Origin: Sulfitobacter marinus
GTDB taxonomy: Bacteria > Pseudomonadota > Alphaproteobacteria > Rhodobacterales > Rhodobacteraceae
Direction of reading: 5' to 3'
DNA: 64,000 nucleotides
NCBI RefSeq assembly: GCF_900116285.1
Contig: NZ_FPAJ01000001.1
Coordinates: forward strand, 434,001-498,000
Part shown: piece by piece, positions 16,026 to 25,433 of the stretch
Position numbering within the stretch: the stretch's first letter is position 1
Layout: every line of letters begins with the position of its first letter
The notes under the pieces: model-generated
What the model was told of the DNA's origin: nothing
Seen by the model: only the letters and a program-made list of their open reading frames with translations
The model's database searches: none
Made by a program: the position numbers and the translations under genes

Positions 16026-17343
16026 CGTTTGCAGCCTTAATAAAGATCATGGGATTTACAGCCTTGCCACCAACACGAACTTCGTAATGAAGGTGAACAC
16101 CGGTTACCCGTCCTGAGGCTCCCATATCACCAATACGCTGTCCGCGCGATACCCTTTGGCCAGTTTTCACGCGCAATTTTGACATATGCGCATATCGTGT
16201 CTCTATTCCGAACTCATGTTGTATCTTAACGAGCCGGCCATATCCAGAGCTCCAGCCGGCATGTGTCACAACGCCGTCTGCCGTCGCATAAAGCGGGGTG
16301 CCGTTGCCGGCGGCAAAGTCAACGCCGTTGTGCATGCGCCGCCCGCCGGTCTTCGGGTCACGGCGAAACCCGAACTGGCTGGTAAAGCGAAAGGCGTTTT
16401 TTACCGGGTTCGCAAAGGGCGCTTTTTGCGCGGCGATACGGTACATGTTCAGCCGATCCATCTGATTTAACAACCGGTTGGCGCGTAATGTATCGGGGGA
16501 CTGATCCTCGCCTCGCGTGGAAAAACTAAGCGGCATCAAAGGGCCGCCCTGGCCTGAATATCCGCGCCGCACAGTTTCCAGCATCCGGTCCGTGGGCATG
16601 CCTGCACTGCGGAACATCTTGTCCAGCGGGGCCACCGAAACGGTCATTGCCTCTTCGAGCTGGCGGAAAATCGCATCGTTCTGATCGCGCACCAACGCCA
16701 GTTCCTGCGACAGTTCTTCGGCCTCAAGCAGGGCATCCTGGGCGTCAATCACCACCTGATCGCGTTCTTGCGCCGTGCGGGCCAGGGCATCTGCCAGAAT
16801 GTCGATCGGGGCAGAACTTTGCGCCGTTTGCGTTGTCGACGCTCCGTTTTCACCGGTGCCACCTTCGAGAGCGGCCAGTTTTTGGCGTGCCGCCTCACGC
16901 TCTTTCATAGTGTCACGCAAGGTGGACTGGATCACTTCGATCCCGGTCTCCAGCTCGCGGCGGTGGGTTTCGGAGGCCAGCAATTCAGATTGCATGACCG
17001 AGATTTGCTTTAGCGCTGCGTTAAAGCGTTCCTGCGCGGCCGCGGCCTCTTCTGCGCGGCCATTGCGCTGCGCGGACAGATCGGACAGCCGGGCCTGATA
17101 GGTGCTTTGATCGCGTTTGGCCTGTTCGCGGAAATTGCCCGACCCAATGCTATCCATCAGCAAGATCGCAGTCGCGATAATCGCCCATGCAACAAGGGCA
17201 GAACAACCTGCAAAGACAAAAAGCTGGGTACCGGGTCTGAGGCGGATAAAGCGTGTATCGGAATCGGATTTTAAAAAGACGCGGCGTTCTGGGAAATACC
17301 GTTCCAATACCGAATGGATTTTAATCGCTAACCTCGTACGCAC
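16015..17343 (-). CDS. M23 family (LytM-type) metallopeptidase, membrane-anchored
   Basis: A 442-residue peptidoglycan hydrolase. A short cytoplasmic part is followed by a transmembrane helix around residues 38-62 (QLFVFAGCSALVAWAIIATAILLM), written here in parts: FVFAGCSALVAWAII. A long coiled coil spans about 75-240 (QARLSDLSAQRNGRAEEAAA and ERDQVVIDAQDALLEAEELS). The C-terminal LytM domain is at about 315-430, with zinc-ligand motifs MHNGVDFAAG and GVHLHYEVRVGG, both intact. It should cut cell-wall cross-bridges in the periplasm. Overlap with the bactofilin gene suggests that bactofilin filaments localise this enzyme, as known for other bactofilin-M23 pairs. Confidence 0.92.
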   Translation of the reverse strand: MRTRLAIKIHSVLERYFPERRVFLKSDSDTRFIRLRPGTQLFVFAGCSALVAWAIIATAILLMDSIGSGNFREQAKRDQSTYQARLSDLSAQRNGRAEEAAAAQERFNAALKQISVMQSELLASETHRRELETGIEVIQSTLRDTMKEREAARQKLAALEGGTGENGASTTQTAQSSAPIDILADALARTAQERDQVVIDAQDALLEAEELSQELALVRDQNDAIFRQLEEAMTVSVAPLDKMFRSAGMPTDRMLETVRRGYSGQGGPLMPLSFSTRGEDQSPDTLRANRLLNQMDRLNMYRIAAQKAPFANPVKNAFRFTSQFGFRRDPKTGGRRMHNGVDFAAGNGTPLYATADGVVTHAGWSSGYGRLVKIQHEFGIETRYAHMSKLRVKTGQRVSRGQRIGDMGASGRVTGVHLHYEVRVGGKAVNPMIFIKAANDVF

Positions 17344-17462
17344 GTTCCGTATATCCCTTGATCGTCTCCATGTTATGCGTCGGTGCTCTTGTCCTTGAAT
17401 GACGGCACCGTTTGCATCCGATGTGCTTAGCCAAGGGCATCCGTTCGGGCAAGCCTGTTGCC

Positions 17463-17523
17463 CCTGAATGAGCGGTTTTTGAATGGTTTAGCAAAACCGT
17501 TGGCAAAAAACCGCCTATTCAGG
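17463..17523 (-). terminator. Large imperfect stem-loop downstream of the DUF455 gene
   Basis: CCTGAATgAGCGGTTTTT pairs imperfectly with AAAAACCGCcTATTCAGG, and an inner GGTTT / AAACC hairpin sits inside the loop. On the minus strand it begins 17 bases after the DUF455 stop and includes T-runs. It is likely a terminator or a transcript-end stabiliser. The remaining ~110 bases up to the M23 gene start show no clear element. Confidence 0.5.
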
Positions 17524-17539
17524 ATTGTATCCCGCTGTC

Positions 17540-18349
17540 TTACGCGGATTCAGTTAGCGGCCAGTAAAAATCCGGTGGAATTCCGGCATCCGCGCGTTTC
17601 TCCTCGTTGAAAGGAGGCTTGAGCACGCCGTGGAAATACTTGCGCACCAAGGCGTGAAAGACGTCCTTTGGGTCCATTTCGTGACGTCCGCACAGAAAGT
17701 GAAACCATTTCGACCCATAGGCCACATGCGCGACTTCCTCGGCATAGATCGTCTCAAGGGCTTCAACGGCTTGGGTGGCTTTGGCTTGTTTGAATATCTT
17801 GATCATGTTGGGTGTCACATCCAAGCCGCGCGCCTCAAGCACCATGGGGACCACCGCCAAACGACCCATGAAATCATCGGCTGTATCCTCGGCCGCGCGC
17901 CACATCCCGGCATGGGCGGGCAGGGCCCCGTAATAGCTGCCCAATGCCTCAAGGCAATCGCACATCAGGTTGAAATGTTTGGATTCTTCATCCGCCGCTT
18001 TGACCCAATCATCATAAAACCCGATGGGCATTTTGATGTCGGTGAACCGCGCGATAATGTCCCAATGCAGGTCCACGGCGTTCAATTCAATATGGGCCAC
18101 AGCATGCAGCAAGGCGATGCGCCCCTCGGGCGAACCGGGTTTGCGCTGCGGCACATCGCGCGGTGACAGCAATTCGGGTTTTTCGGGCCGCGCGGGCTGC
18201 ATCGGCGGGGTCGCGGTGCCGATTTCAGGCGTTTCGCCTGCGTCGCGGGCAGCCCGCCATTCGGCGGCAAAGCCATGCGAGAGCTTGGTCTTCTCGCGGC
18301 CATCTGCTGTGCGCAGTACCGCTTCGGCCATTTGCGCGAGTGGCATCAT
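17540..18349 (-). CDS. DUF455 family ferritin-like protein
   Basis: A 269-residue protein. The first third (1-80) is variable and Pro-rich (TPPMQPARPEKPELLSPRD). Residues 85-260 match the DUF455 ferritin-like fold. Regularly spaced acidic and histidine residues could bind two metals: AVAHIELNAVDLHWDIIARF, ADEESKHFNLMCDCL, and YAEEVAHVAYGSKWFHFLC. Some relatives are annotated as rubrerythrin- or tRNA-hydroxylase-like, but no specific function can be assigned. It overlaps bcp by four bases (ATGA), linking it to a peroxide-handling enzyme and hinting at an oxidative-stress role. Confidence 0.82.
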   Translation of the reverse strand: MMPLAQMAEAVLRTADGREKTKLSHGFAAEWRAARDAGETPEIGTATPPMQPARPEKPELLSPRDVPQRKPGSPEGRIALLHAVAHIELNAVDLHWDIIARFTDIKMPIGFYDDWVKAADEESKHFNLMCDCLEALGSYYGALPAHAGMWRAAEDTADDFMGRLAVVPMVLEARGLDVTPNMIKIFKQAKATQAVEALETIYAEEVAHVAYGSKWFHFLCGRHEMDPKDVFHALVRKYFHGVLKPPFNEEKRADAGIPPDFYWPLTESA

Positions 18350-18807
18350 AGGGCTTGCACCGCTTCCAGCACTTCTTCGACATGGCCGGGGACTTTTACC
18401 TTGCGCCAGATCCGCGCGATATTGCCCTGCGCATCAATGAGATAGGTGGCGCGCTCAATGCCCATGGATTTCTTGCCGTACATGTTCTTCTCAACCCAGA
18501 CGCCATAGCTTTCGGTCAGGTTGCCATCTTCATCCGCCAGTAGTGGCACGGTCAGTTCGTGCTTGGCTGCGAATTTATCGTGCTTGGTCATGGTATCGCG
18601 CGACACACCGTATACCTCGGCACCGGCGTCCTTGAAGGCTTGCAGATGCTCGGAAAAGCCGATTGCCTCTTTCGTGCAGCCGGGCGTGTCATCGCGCGGG
18701 TAGAAGTACAAAACGACGGCTTTGCCGCGCAGCTCTGACAAGGTGACGCTGCCGCCGCCTGTCACTGGGGCAGTAAAATCGGGGGCCGGTTGGGAAATTT
18801 CTGGCAT
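18346..18807 (-). CDS. bcp: Thioredoxin-dependent thiol peroxidase (peroxiredoxin, Bcp type)
   Basis: A 153-residue peroxiredoxin reducing H2O2 and organic hydroperoxides. The peroxidatic cysteine lies in DDTPGCTKEAIGFSE (about residue 45). The second cysteine seen five residues later in E. coli Bcp is an Ile/Gly here, so resolution must use another thiol. YGVSRDTMTKHDKFAAKHEL and the C-terminal PGHVEEVL are typical of the PrxQ/Bcp class. It is the first gene of a two-gene operon with DUF455. It is divergent from the large AsmA-like gene, with a 97-base intergenic region. Confidence 0.93.
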   Translation of the reverse strand: MPEISQPAPDFTAPVTGGGSVTLSELRGKAVVLYFYPRDDTPGCTKEAIGFSEHLQAFKDAGAEVYGVSRDTMTKHDKFAAKHELTVPLLADEDGNLTESYGVWVEKNMYGKKSMGIERATYLIDAQGNIARIWRKVKVPGHVEEVLEAVQAL

Positions 18808-18904
18808 GGGGCACTTTCTATTGTATTGGAAGCCTTATCTTAGAGTGGCATAGTAGAACAGCGCGGCGGAACTTAAAGCCCTTACGCCTTGAAAACGGAC
18901 GATC

Positions 18905-21900
18905 ATGTCAGACGAAACCGCCGGCATCCCGGTCAAAAAAACAAAACGTCTGTGGCAGGCGACCAAATGGTCGTTGCTGTTTATCGTGATATGCGTGGCG
19001 GCGGCGGCGGGTACTGCGCTATATCTGATCCGCAGTCCTATCGTGGTGCCCAACTGGATCGAAGCGCGGATTGAAAGGCGGATGGCGCAGGACATCCCCA
19101 CCGCCAAAGTCGAATTTGGCGAGATGGTGCTGATTGTCGATGACGGTTGGCGGCCGCGCATCCGGCTACAGGATGTATCGATCCTGACGCTGGAGGGGGC
19201 CGAACTTGCCGCTTTCCGCGAAGTTCGCGCCAGTTTTTCAACCCGCAGTCTGTTGCAGGGGCAGATAAAGCTGCGCGATCTGGCCTTGTCGGGCATCGTC
19301 GCGGATCTGCGCCGCGATTCTGACGGGCGGGTTGCCCTGCGCGCCAGCACTGCGCCCGCCCCGGCAGAGCGCCGCGCCGCCACCATGCCGGAACTGATTG
19401 GCCAGTTAGATGGGGTGCTGCAACGGCCCGGCCTGTCGCGGTTGCGGTCGGTGGATATCCGTGCGCTGACACTTCACTATTCCGATTTGAAGTCGGAGCG
19501 GGTCTGGACCGCAGATGGCGGGCGGTTGCGGTTGAACCGCGATGGCGACACGCTGCGCATATCGGCGGATCTGGCGGTGTTGAGCGGTGGCGCTGATGTG
19601 GCTACCTTGGCGGCGAATTACACCAGCATTCTGGGGGACACCGCCGCGCAGTTTGGCGTGACTTTCGATGGTGTTGATGCGGGGGACATAGCGGTGCAAA
19701 GCCCTGCCTTCGCGTGGCTAAAGGTGTTGCGCGCCCCGATATCAGGTTCCGTGCGCAGCAGCATTGACGAGGGCGGCAGGTTTGAGCCGCTAAACGCGTC
19801 GTTGCAGATTGGCAGTGGTGCTGTGCAACCAAACGCGCGCGCCAAGCCGATACCCTTTGACAGCGTGCGCAGCTATTTCAGCTATCACCCCGACCAACAG
19901 TTGCTGCAGTTTGATGAGCTGTCGGTGGCAAGTAAATGGGTGTCGGGCCGGATCGAAGGCGAGGCAACCATTGGCGGGCTGCAGGACGGCAAGCTCAGCG
20001 ATCTGACGGCGCAAATTCGCATGCGTGATCTGGTGGCAAACCCGGCGGATGTTTACGATGCCCCCATCAGCATAGAAGGGGCCGATCTGGACATGCAGGT
20101 CAAGCTGAGCCCGTTCAGTTTGACGGTTGGCCGTATGGATATTCGCGACGCCGATACCACGCTGAATGTCACAGGCGCGCTGGATGCGGGGCCGCGTGGC
20201 TGGCAGGTAGCCCTTGATGCGGGCCTGAACGAGATTTTGCCCACGCGTCTGCTGGAGCTGTGGCCGGAGAACGTGAAGCCTAAAACCCGCAAATGGGTCG
20301 CCGAGAACGTCTATGCAGGCACATTGACGGATGTGGATGTGGCATTTCGTCTAGACCCCGATGCGCCGCCACACACCTATCTTGCGTTTGATTTCAACAA
20401 TGCCGAGGCGCGGTTCTTGCGTAGCATGCCGCATCTTAAAAATGCCAGCGGCCATGCCAGCCTGCTGAAAAACCGCTTTGTCGTTTCGGTGGATTCCGGC
20501 AAGATCACAGCCCCCCAAGGCGGCGATGTGATGATCCGCGGATCGTCCTTTATTATGCCCGATGTCACGATCAAGGACACCCCGCCGGGGATCGTCAGGC
20601 TGAACAGCAGCGCCCCGATTGAGGCGGTGTTGGCCTTGCTGAACCTGCCGCCGCTGGCCGCGATGGACAAGGCGGATCTGCCCGTGGCGCTGGCCGAGGG
20701 AACTGCGGATCTGTCGGGCACGTTGTCCTTCCCGATCAAGAAGGGATCGGATCCGAAATTGACGGTCTTTGACTTTACCGGTGATCTGCGGGACGTGCAA
20801 AGTGATGTACTGGTCAAGGATCACAGGCTGTCGGCGGATCGGTTGACGGTTGTTGCCTCGAACGCGAATATTACGATCGAGGGGCAGGGCGATTTGGACG
20901 GGGTCAGCTTTAATGGCGGTTGGTCCCAGCCCCTTGGCCGCCCGGATGCCCCAAGCCAGGTGCAGGCTGATATCGAACTCAGCCAGAACACTTTGAACCA
21001 GTTCAATATCACGCTGCCGCCGAACAGTGTATCAGGCAGCGGACGCGCCCGGTTCGCGTTGGATTTGGCCAAGGGCCGTGCGCCGTCGTTCTTTCTTGCC
21101 TCAGATTTGCAGGGGCTGCGGCTGAACGTGCCGCAACTGGGCTGGACCAAACCTGCCACGACCAAAGGTCTGCTTGAGCTGTCGGGCAAGCTGGGCACCG
21201 TGCCGCAAATTGACCTGATCGAGGCAAAAGTCTCAGGCCTGACCGCCAAGGGATCGGTCAAGCTGGCCAATACCGGTGGGCTGGATCGTGCCCGGTTTGA
21301 TACACTGACCGTTGGAAACTGGCTGGATATTCCTGTCGATCTGCTGGGGCAGGGCGTGGGCAAGCCTGTGCAGGTGGTGGTGCGCGGCGGTCGTCTGGAT
21401 CTGCGCAATGCCGAATTTGACAGTTCAGACCCCAGCGGTGTCAAAGGGCCGCCCATGCTGTTGAAACTGGACCGGCTTCAGGTCACCGACAAGATCGCCC
21501 TGACCAATATGCGCGGCCAGTTCGACACGGCATGGGGGCTTGATGGCAGGTTCGAGGCAAACTTGAACGGTGGCACGCCTGTGGCGGGGCGTGTGGCCCC
21601 GAAAAACGGCCGCAGCGCGATCCAACTGGTGTCGGCGGATGCGGGCGGGGTGTTGCGCTCTGCCAATATGCTTAAGCAGGTGCGCGGCGGTAATCTGACG
21701 CTGACCCTGTTGCCGGTGGGCACGGGCGGTGCCTTTGATGGGCGCGCCCAGATTACCGATGTCGCTATCCAGGATGCACCCGCCATTGCGGCTTTGGTTA
21801 ATGCGGTCTCGGTGGTTGGCCTTGTTAACGAGCTGAACGGCGATGGCATCTATTTTGACACGGTCGAGGCTGATTTCCGCATGACCCCGAACCGCGTGAC

Positions 21901-22249
21901 CCTGTCCGAGGCCAGCGCGACGGGCGCGTCGTTGGGGATCTCGATGGATGGGGTCTATGCCACGGATACAGGGCGCATGGCGTTGCAGGGGGTGATCTCT
22001 CCGGTCTACTTGCTGAACGGGCTTGGCAGTTTTCTGACCCGCAAGGGCGAGGGGCTTTTGGGTTTCAACTACAGTCTGGGTGGCACAGCGGAAAATCCCG
22101 ATGTCTCGGTGAACCCACTGTCCGGGCTGGCACCGGGGTTTCTTCGCAATATCTTGCGTGCGCCTGCGCCTGCCTTGCCCCCGGTCGAGGGGGAAACCGC
22201 GCCGACCGTGCCGGAAAAACCGGTTGTGAGACCGGAATATGGGCGGTAA
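18905..22249 (+). CDS. Large AsmA/YhdP-like envelope protein (DUF3971-type)
   Basis: A 1114-residue protein with one N-terminal transmembrane helix (about 20-42, LLFIVICVAAAAGTALYLI). The rest is a very long periplasmic beta-rich body. The N-terminal part is YhdP/DUF3971-like and the C-terminal ~250 residues are AsmA-like (FRMTPNRVTLSEASATGASLGISMDG, cited in parts: TPNRVTLSEASATG and SPVYLLNGLGSFLTRKGEG). Proteins of this superfamily form bridges that carry phospholipid between inner and outer membranes. That role is inferred here from architecture. The tail is Pro-rich. The stop lies 9 bases before queA, so they may be co-transcribed, though no functional link is apparent. Confidence 0.85.
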   Translation: MSDETAGIPVKKTKRLWQATKWSLLFIVICVAAAAGTALYLIRSPIVVPNWIEARIERRMAQDIPTAKVEFGEMVLIVDDGWRPRIRLQDVSILTLEGAELAAFREVRASFSTRSLLQGQIKLRDLALSGIVADLRRDSDGRVALRASTAPAPAERRAATMPELIGQLDGVLQRPGLSRLRSVDIRALTLHYSDLKSERVWTADGGRLRLNRDGDTLRISADLAVLSGGADVATLAANYTSILGDTAAQFGVTFDGVDAGDIAVQSPAFAWLKVLRAPISGSVRSSIDEGGRFEPLNASLQIGSGAVQPNARAKPIPFDSVRSYFSYHPDQQLLQFDELSVASKWVSGRIEGEATIGGLQDGKLSDLTAQIRMRDLVANPADVYDAPISIEGADLDMQVKLSPFSLTVGRMDIRDADTTLNVTGALDAGPRGWQVALDAGLNEILPTRLLELWPENVKPKTRKWVAENVYAGTLTDVDVAFRLDPDAPPHTYLAFDFNNAEARFLRSMPHLKNASGHASLLKNRFVVSVDSGKITAPQGGDVMIRGSSFIMPDVTIKDTPPGIVRLNSSAPIEAVLALLNLPPLAAMDKADLPVALAEGTADLSGTLSFPIKKGSDPKLTVFDFTGDLRDVQSDVLVKDHRLSADRLTVVASNANITIEGQGDLDGVSFNGGWSQPLGRPDAPSQVQADIELSQNTLNQFNITLPPNSVSGSGRARFALDLAKGRAPSFFLASDLQGLRLNVPQLGWTKPATTKGLLELSGKLGTVPQIDLIEAKVSGLTAKGSVKLANTGGLDRARFDTLTVGNWLDIPVDLLGQGVGKPVQVVVRGGRLDLRNAEFDSSDPSGVKGPPMLLKLDRLQVTDKIALTNMRGQFDTAWGLDGRFEANLNGGTPVAGRVAPKNGRSAIQLVSADAGGVLRSANMLKQVRGGNLTLTLLPVGTGGAFDGRAQITDVAIQDAPAIAALVNAVSVVGLVNELNGDGIYFDTVEADFRMTPNRVTLSEASATGASLGISMDGVYATDTGRMALQGVISPVYLLNGLGSFLTRKGEGLLGFNYSLGGTAENPDVSVNPLSGLAPGFLRNILRAPAPALPPVEGETAPTVPEKPVVRPEYGR

Positions 22250-22258
22250 GCGGCTGCC

Positions 22259-23323
22259 ATGAAACTAAGTGATTTTGATTTTGACTTGCCGGATCGGCTG
22301 ATTGCTACCCGCCCTGCGGTGCCGCGTACATCGGCACGTTTGCTGGTGGCCGATGGCCCTGTGCTGCACGACAAAAAAGTGAGCGATCTGCCCGACTGGC
22401 TGCGTGCAGGCGACCGGCTGGTGTTGAACGACACCCGCGTTATTCCCGCGCGTCTAAGCGGCCAGCGGCATCGCGACAGCGCCCAAGGGCCGGTACAGGC
22501 CCGGATCGAGGTCACATTGCTGGAACCACGCGCCGATGGCACATGGGCGGCGTTAATCAAGCCGTTGAAAAAGCTGAAGATCGGCGAAGAGGTCCTGTTC
22601 AGCGATGATCTGCGAGCCACGCTTGAGGCCGTGGAAGACGGGCAGGGACATCTGCGGTTCAACTGCGGCGGGGATGATTTTGACAGGGCGTTGAATGCTG
22701 CGGGGGCCATGCCCTTGCCGCCCTATATTGCCGCCAAACGCCCCGCTGATGCCCAAGACATGACCGATTACCAGACGGTTTTCGCCCGCAACAAAGGCGC
22801 CGTCGCAGCGCCCACCGCATCGCTGCATTTCGACGAGGCGCTGCTGGCGCAACTGGCAGCGATGGGGGTGACGTTCAGCCATGTCACCCTGCATGTGGGG
22901 GCGGGTACGTTTCTCCCCGTCAAAGTTGATGACATCTCAGAACATAAAATGCACAGCGAATGGGGGCAGGTCAGTGCCCAAGCCGCGTCCGAGATTGCCG
23001 AAACCAAGGCCGCAGGCGGGCGCATTATCCCCGTTGGCACCACGGCCCTGCGCCTGATTGAAACCGCCGGGCGCAGTGGGTCGATCCAGCCTTGGGAAGG
23101 CGATACCGATATTTTCATCACGCCGGGCTTCACATTTAACGTGGCTGACGCGCTGATGACAAACTTCCACCTGCCCAAATCGACCTTGATGATGCTGGTG
23201 GCCGCGCTGATGGGCCAAGATGCAATAAAAACCCTCTATACCCATGCAATTGAATCAAATTATCGGTTCTTTTCCTATGGGGATGCATCGCTGCTTTTCC
23301 CGAGGGCGCAAAAAACCGCCTGA
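22259..23323 (+). CDS. queA: S-adenosylmethionine:tRNA ribosyltransferase-isomerase
   Basis: A 354-residue enzyme that adds the ribosyl moiety of SAM to 7-aminomethyl-deazaguanine in tRNA, forming epoxyqueuosine. The N-terminus [19 protein letters not shown] and [18 protein letters not shown] are diagnostic. The central [26 protein letters not shown] (cited: [15 protein letters not shown]) and C-terminal [19 protein letters not shown] are the substrate-binding signatures. It is complete. It follows the AsmA-like gene closely. No tgt is present in this window; other queuosine genes must lie elsewhere. Confidence 0.97.
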   Translation: MKLSDFDFDLPDRLIATRPAVPRTSARLLVADGPVLHDKKVSDLPDWLRAGDRLVLNDTRVIPARLSGQRHRDSAQGPVQARIEVTLLEPRADGTWAALIKPLKKLKIGEEVLFSDDLRATLEAVEDGQGHLRFNCGGDDFDRALNAAGAMPLPPYIAAKRPADAQDMTDYQTVFARNKGAVAAPTASLHFDEALLAQLAAMGVTFSHVTLHVGAGTFLPVKVDDISEHKMHSEWGQVSAQAASEIAETKAAGGRIIPVGTTALRLIETAGRSGSIQPWEGDTDIFITPGFTFNVADALMTNFHLPKSTLMMLVAALMGQDAIKTLYTHAIESNYRFFSYGDASLLFPRAQKTA

Positions 23324-23396
23324 GTGTCGTTCCAAGGGATGACTTATCCGCGGAACCCAGTCAGGGAGAGGCTTGGCTTTCAATAGGATTCGGCTG

Positions 23397-24656
23397 ATGC
23401 TTAATGTTTTTACCAGCGTATGGGCGCTTTTGTTGGGTATGTGCTTGCTGATGATCGGCAACGGCATGCAGGGCACCCTGCTGGGTATTCGCGGCGGCAT
23501 CGAGAATTTTTCGACCTTTGAGATGTCGATTGTCATGTCGGCTTATTTTGCTGGCTTTCTGGGTGGCTCGCGTATGGCGCCGGGCATGATCCGCCGCGTC
23601 GGCCATGTGCGCGTGTTTGCCGCTGTCGCATCGCTGATTTCTGCTGTGATGATCCTGTATCCGACCTTTCCCAATATCGTGGTCTGGTCGCTGGGCCGGG
23701 TGCTGATCGGGTTCTGCTTTTCCGTCGTCTATGTGACCGCAGAAAGCTGGCTGAACAACGCGGCCACCAATGAAAACCGGGGGCAGGCGCTGTCGCTTTA
23801 TATGATTGTTCAAACCGCAGGTATCGTGATTGCGCAAGCCTTGCTTCTCACGGCTGACCCGTCGGGCTTTGTCTTGTTCGTGATCCCGTCCGTGTTGGTC
23901 AGCCTTGCCGTCACACCGATTTTGCTGGCGGTGAGCCCCACACCGGCCTTTGACACGACCAAACCGATGAGCCTGAGCCGCCTGATGGCGGTATCGCCCT
24001 TGGGCTGCGTCGGCATGTTTTTGCTGGGCGGCGTCTTTTCGGCACAGTTCGGCATGGCGTCAGTTTACGGCGCGGAGGCGGGGCTGACTGTTGCGCAAAT
24101 TTCGGTCTTTGTGGCGGTGTTTTTCATCGGCTCTATGCTGCTGCAATATCCGATCGGCTGGATATCCGACCGGATGGACCGCCGCCTGTTGATTGTGATT
24201 ACAGCGGCTATTGGTTTTGTCGGCTCGATCCTGGGCATGATGATGGGAGACGTCTACCCATTTTTGCTGCTCTCGGCGTTTATCGTCGGTGGGATGTCCA
24301 ACCCGCTGTATTCGTTGCTGATCGCCCATACCAATGATTTTCTTGATCTCGAAGACATGGCCGCAGCGTCAGGCGGGATGATATTTATCAACGGGCTAGG
24401 TGCGATTATGGGCCCGGTCATTACCGGTTGGATGATGGGAACAGCGCTTGGGCCGGGGGGCTTTTATCTGTTCACAGCCGTGCTTTTTGCCGCATTGGCT
24501 GTCTATGCCTTCTACCGTGCCACCGTACGGCCATCGATTGCTGCGGATGCCACCAGCCAATATGTGCCGTTTTCGGCAGCCACGGCGGCCTTGGCAGTCG
24601 AAGTTGCGCAAGAATATGCCATTGAAAACGAACAGTCCGAGGAAAATGCCGCTTAA
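23397..24656 (+). CDS. Major facilitator superfamily transporter (YcaD-like)
   Basis: A 419-residue, 12-helix permease beginning MLNVFTSVWALLLGMCLLMI. The hallmark GNGMQGTLLGIRGGIENFSTFEM follows at about 22-44, as in YcaD-type MFS proteins. The loop between helices 8 and 9 carries the MFS motif GWISDRMDRRLLIV. The C-terminal tail is hydrophilic and acidic (EYAIENEQSEENAA). An in-frame TTG at 23373, with GGGAGAGG very close to it, could be an alternative start. I prefer the ATG at 23397 because relatives start at the MxxVxxxWALLLG segment. The substrate cannot be told from sequence. Confidence 0.87.
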   Translation: MLNVFTSVWALLLGMCLLMIGNGMQGTLLGIRGGIENFSTFEMSIVMSAYFAGFLGGSRMAPGMIRRVGHVRVFAAVASLISAVMILYPTFPNIVVWSLGRVLIGFCFSVVYVTAESWLNNAATNENRGQALSLYMIVQTAGIVIAQALLLTADPSGFVLFVIPSVLVSLAVTPILLAVSPTPAFDTTKPMSLSRLMAVSPLGCVGMFLLGGVFSAQFGMASVYGAEAGLTVAQISVFVAVFFIGSMLLQYPIGWISDRMDRRLLIVITAAIGFVGSILGMMMGDVYPFLLLSAFIVGGMSNPLYSLLIAHTNDFLDLEDMAAASGGMIFINGLGAIMGPVITGWMMGTALGPGGFYLFTAVLFAALAVYAFYRATVRPSIAADATSQYVPFSAATAALAVEVAQEYAIENEQSEENAA

Positions 24657-24756
24657 CCGTGGGTTTTGTGACGCTTTTGTTACAAAACTTGAGTTCCAAA
24701 GCTCTCATATTCGTCGTTAGCTATATTTGTGTATCGAGTAGGCAAAGGAAAACGAT

Positions 24757-25335
24757 GTGACTGGCCCAGAGGAAATACTGAAGTTCTGGCTTGATGATGC
24801 CGGACCGGAAAAATGGTACGCTGTTGATGATGCTTTTGATCAAGAGATCAGGGACCGCTTTCTAACCACCTGGGAGGCCGCCTGCGAGGGTAAATTCTCG
24901 CTTTGGCTGACCTATCCGGCCGGGGCCTTGGCCTATCTCATCCTGACCGATCAGTTCCCCCGCAATATGTTTCGCGGGCAAGGGCGTGCGTTTTCCTCGG
25001 ATCGGGCGGCGCTGGCAGCGGCCAAGTCGTCGATCCACAAGGGTTGGGATTTGCGGATTGACCCACCTGCGCGCCAGTTTTTCTATCTGCCGCTGATGCA
25101 TTCTGAAAACCTGATGGATCAGGATCGCTGCGTGCGGCTGATTTGCGAACGTATGCCCGCCGGTTCCGGCACAATGATACATGCCCGCGCGCACCGCCAA
25201 GTGATCCGTGATTTTGGCCGCTTCCCCTACCGCAACGAGGCGCTTGATCGGCATAGCACCGCTGATGAAATGTCCTATATCAAGGCTGGGGGTTACGGCA
25301 GCACCATGCGCGACCTGCAGGACAAAGCTGCGTAA
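24757..25335 (+). CDS. DUF924 family protein
   Basis: A 192-residue protein starting at GTG with AAAGGAAAA upstream. The conserved opening EEILKFWLDDAGPEKWYAVDDAFDQEIRDRF (cited in part: EEILKFWLDDAGPEKWY) is diagnostic of DUF924. LAYLILTDQFPRNMFRG and the FFYLPLMHSENLMDQDR segment with conserved His and acidic residues also fit. The family forms an all-helical fold related to TPR-like proteins, and its biochemical role is not established. It stands alone between an MFS gene and lpdA. An inverted repeat GTTTTGT / ACAAAAC in the 100-base gap upstream may belong to the MFS gene's 3' end. Confidence 0.85.
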   Translation: MTGPEEILKFWLDDAGPEKWYAVDDAFDQEIRDRFLTTWEAACEGKFSLWLTYPAGALAYLILTDQFPRNMFRGQGRAFSSDRAALAAAKSSIHKGWDLRIDPPARQFFYLPLMHSENLMDQDRCVRLICERMPAGSGTMIHARAHRQVIRDFGRFPYRNEALDRHSTADEMSYIKAGGYGSTMRDLQDKAA

Positions 25336-25378
25336 GACACCTGCACCTTTTGAAGTAATCTCGCGGTTGCTGAGCGGA

Positions 25379-25406
25379 TTGATATAGTTTACCGTTAAAC
25401 TATATT
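25379..25406 (+). promoter_or_regulatory. lpdA promoter with the same palindrome as pdhA
   Basis: TTGATA (25379-25384) and TATATT (25401-25406) are spaced by 16 bases. Between and overlapping them lies ATAGTTTA-CCGT-TAAACTAT (25384-25403), whose arms extend to 10 bp (25382-25405). Arms and register to the -10 box are the same as at pdhA (12013-12040). This supports co-regulation of E1/E2 with E3. Confidence 0.72.
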
Positions 25407-25433
25407 TCTTCTCCCACGCTGCGAGGTTTCCCT

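Noticed and set aside
24663..24688. GTTTTGT / ACAAAAC inverted repeat after the MFS gene as a terminator
   Set aside because: The stem is weak and A/T-rich, and the following bases (TTGAG) lack a T-run. Not listed as a feature.
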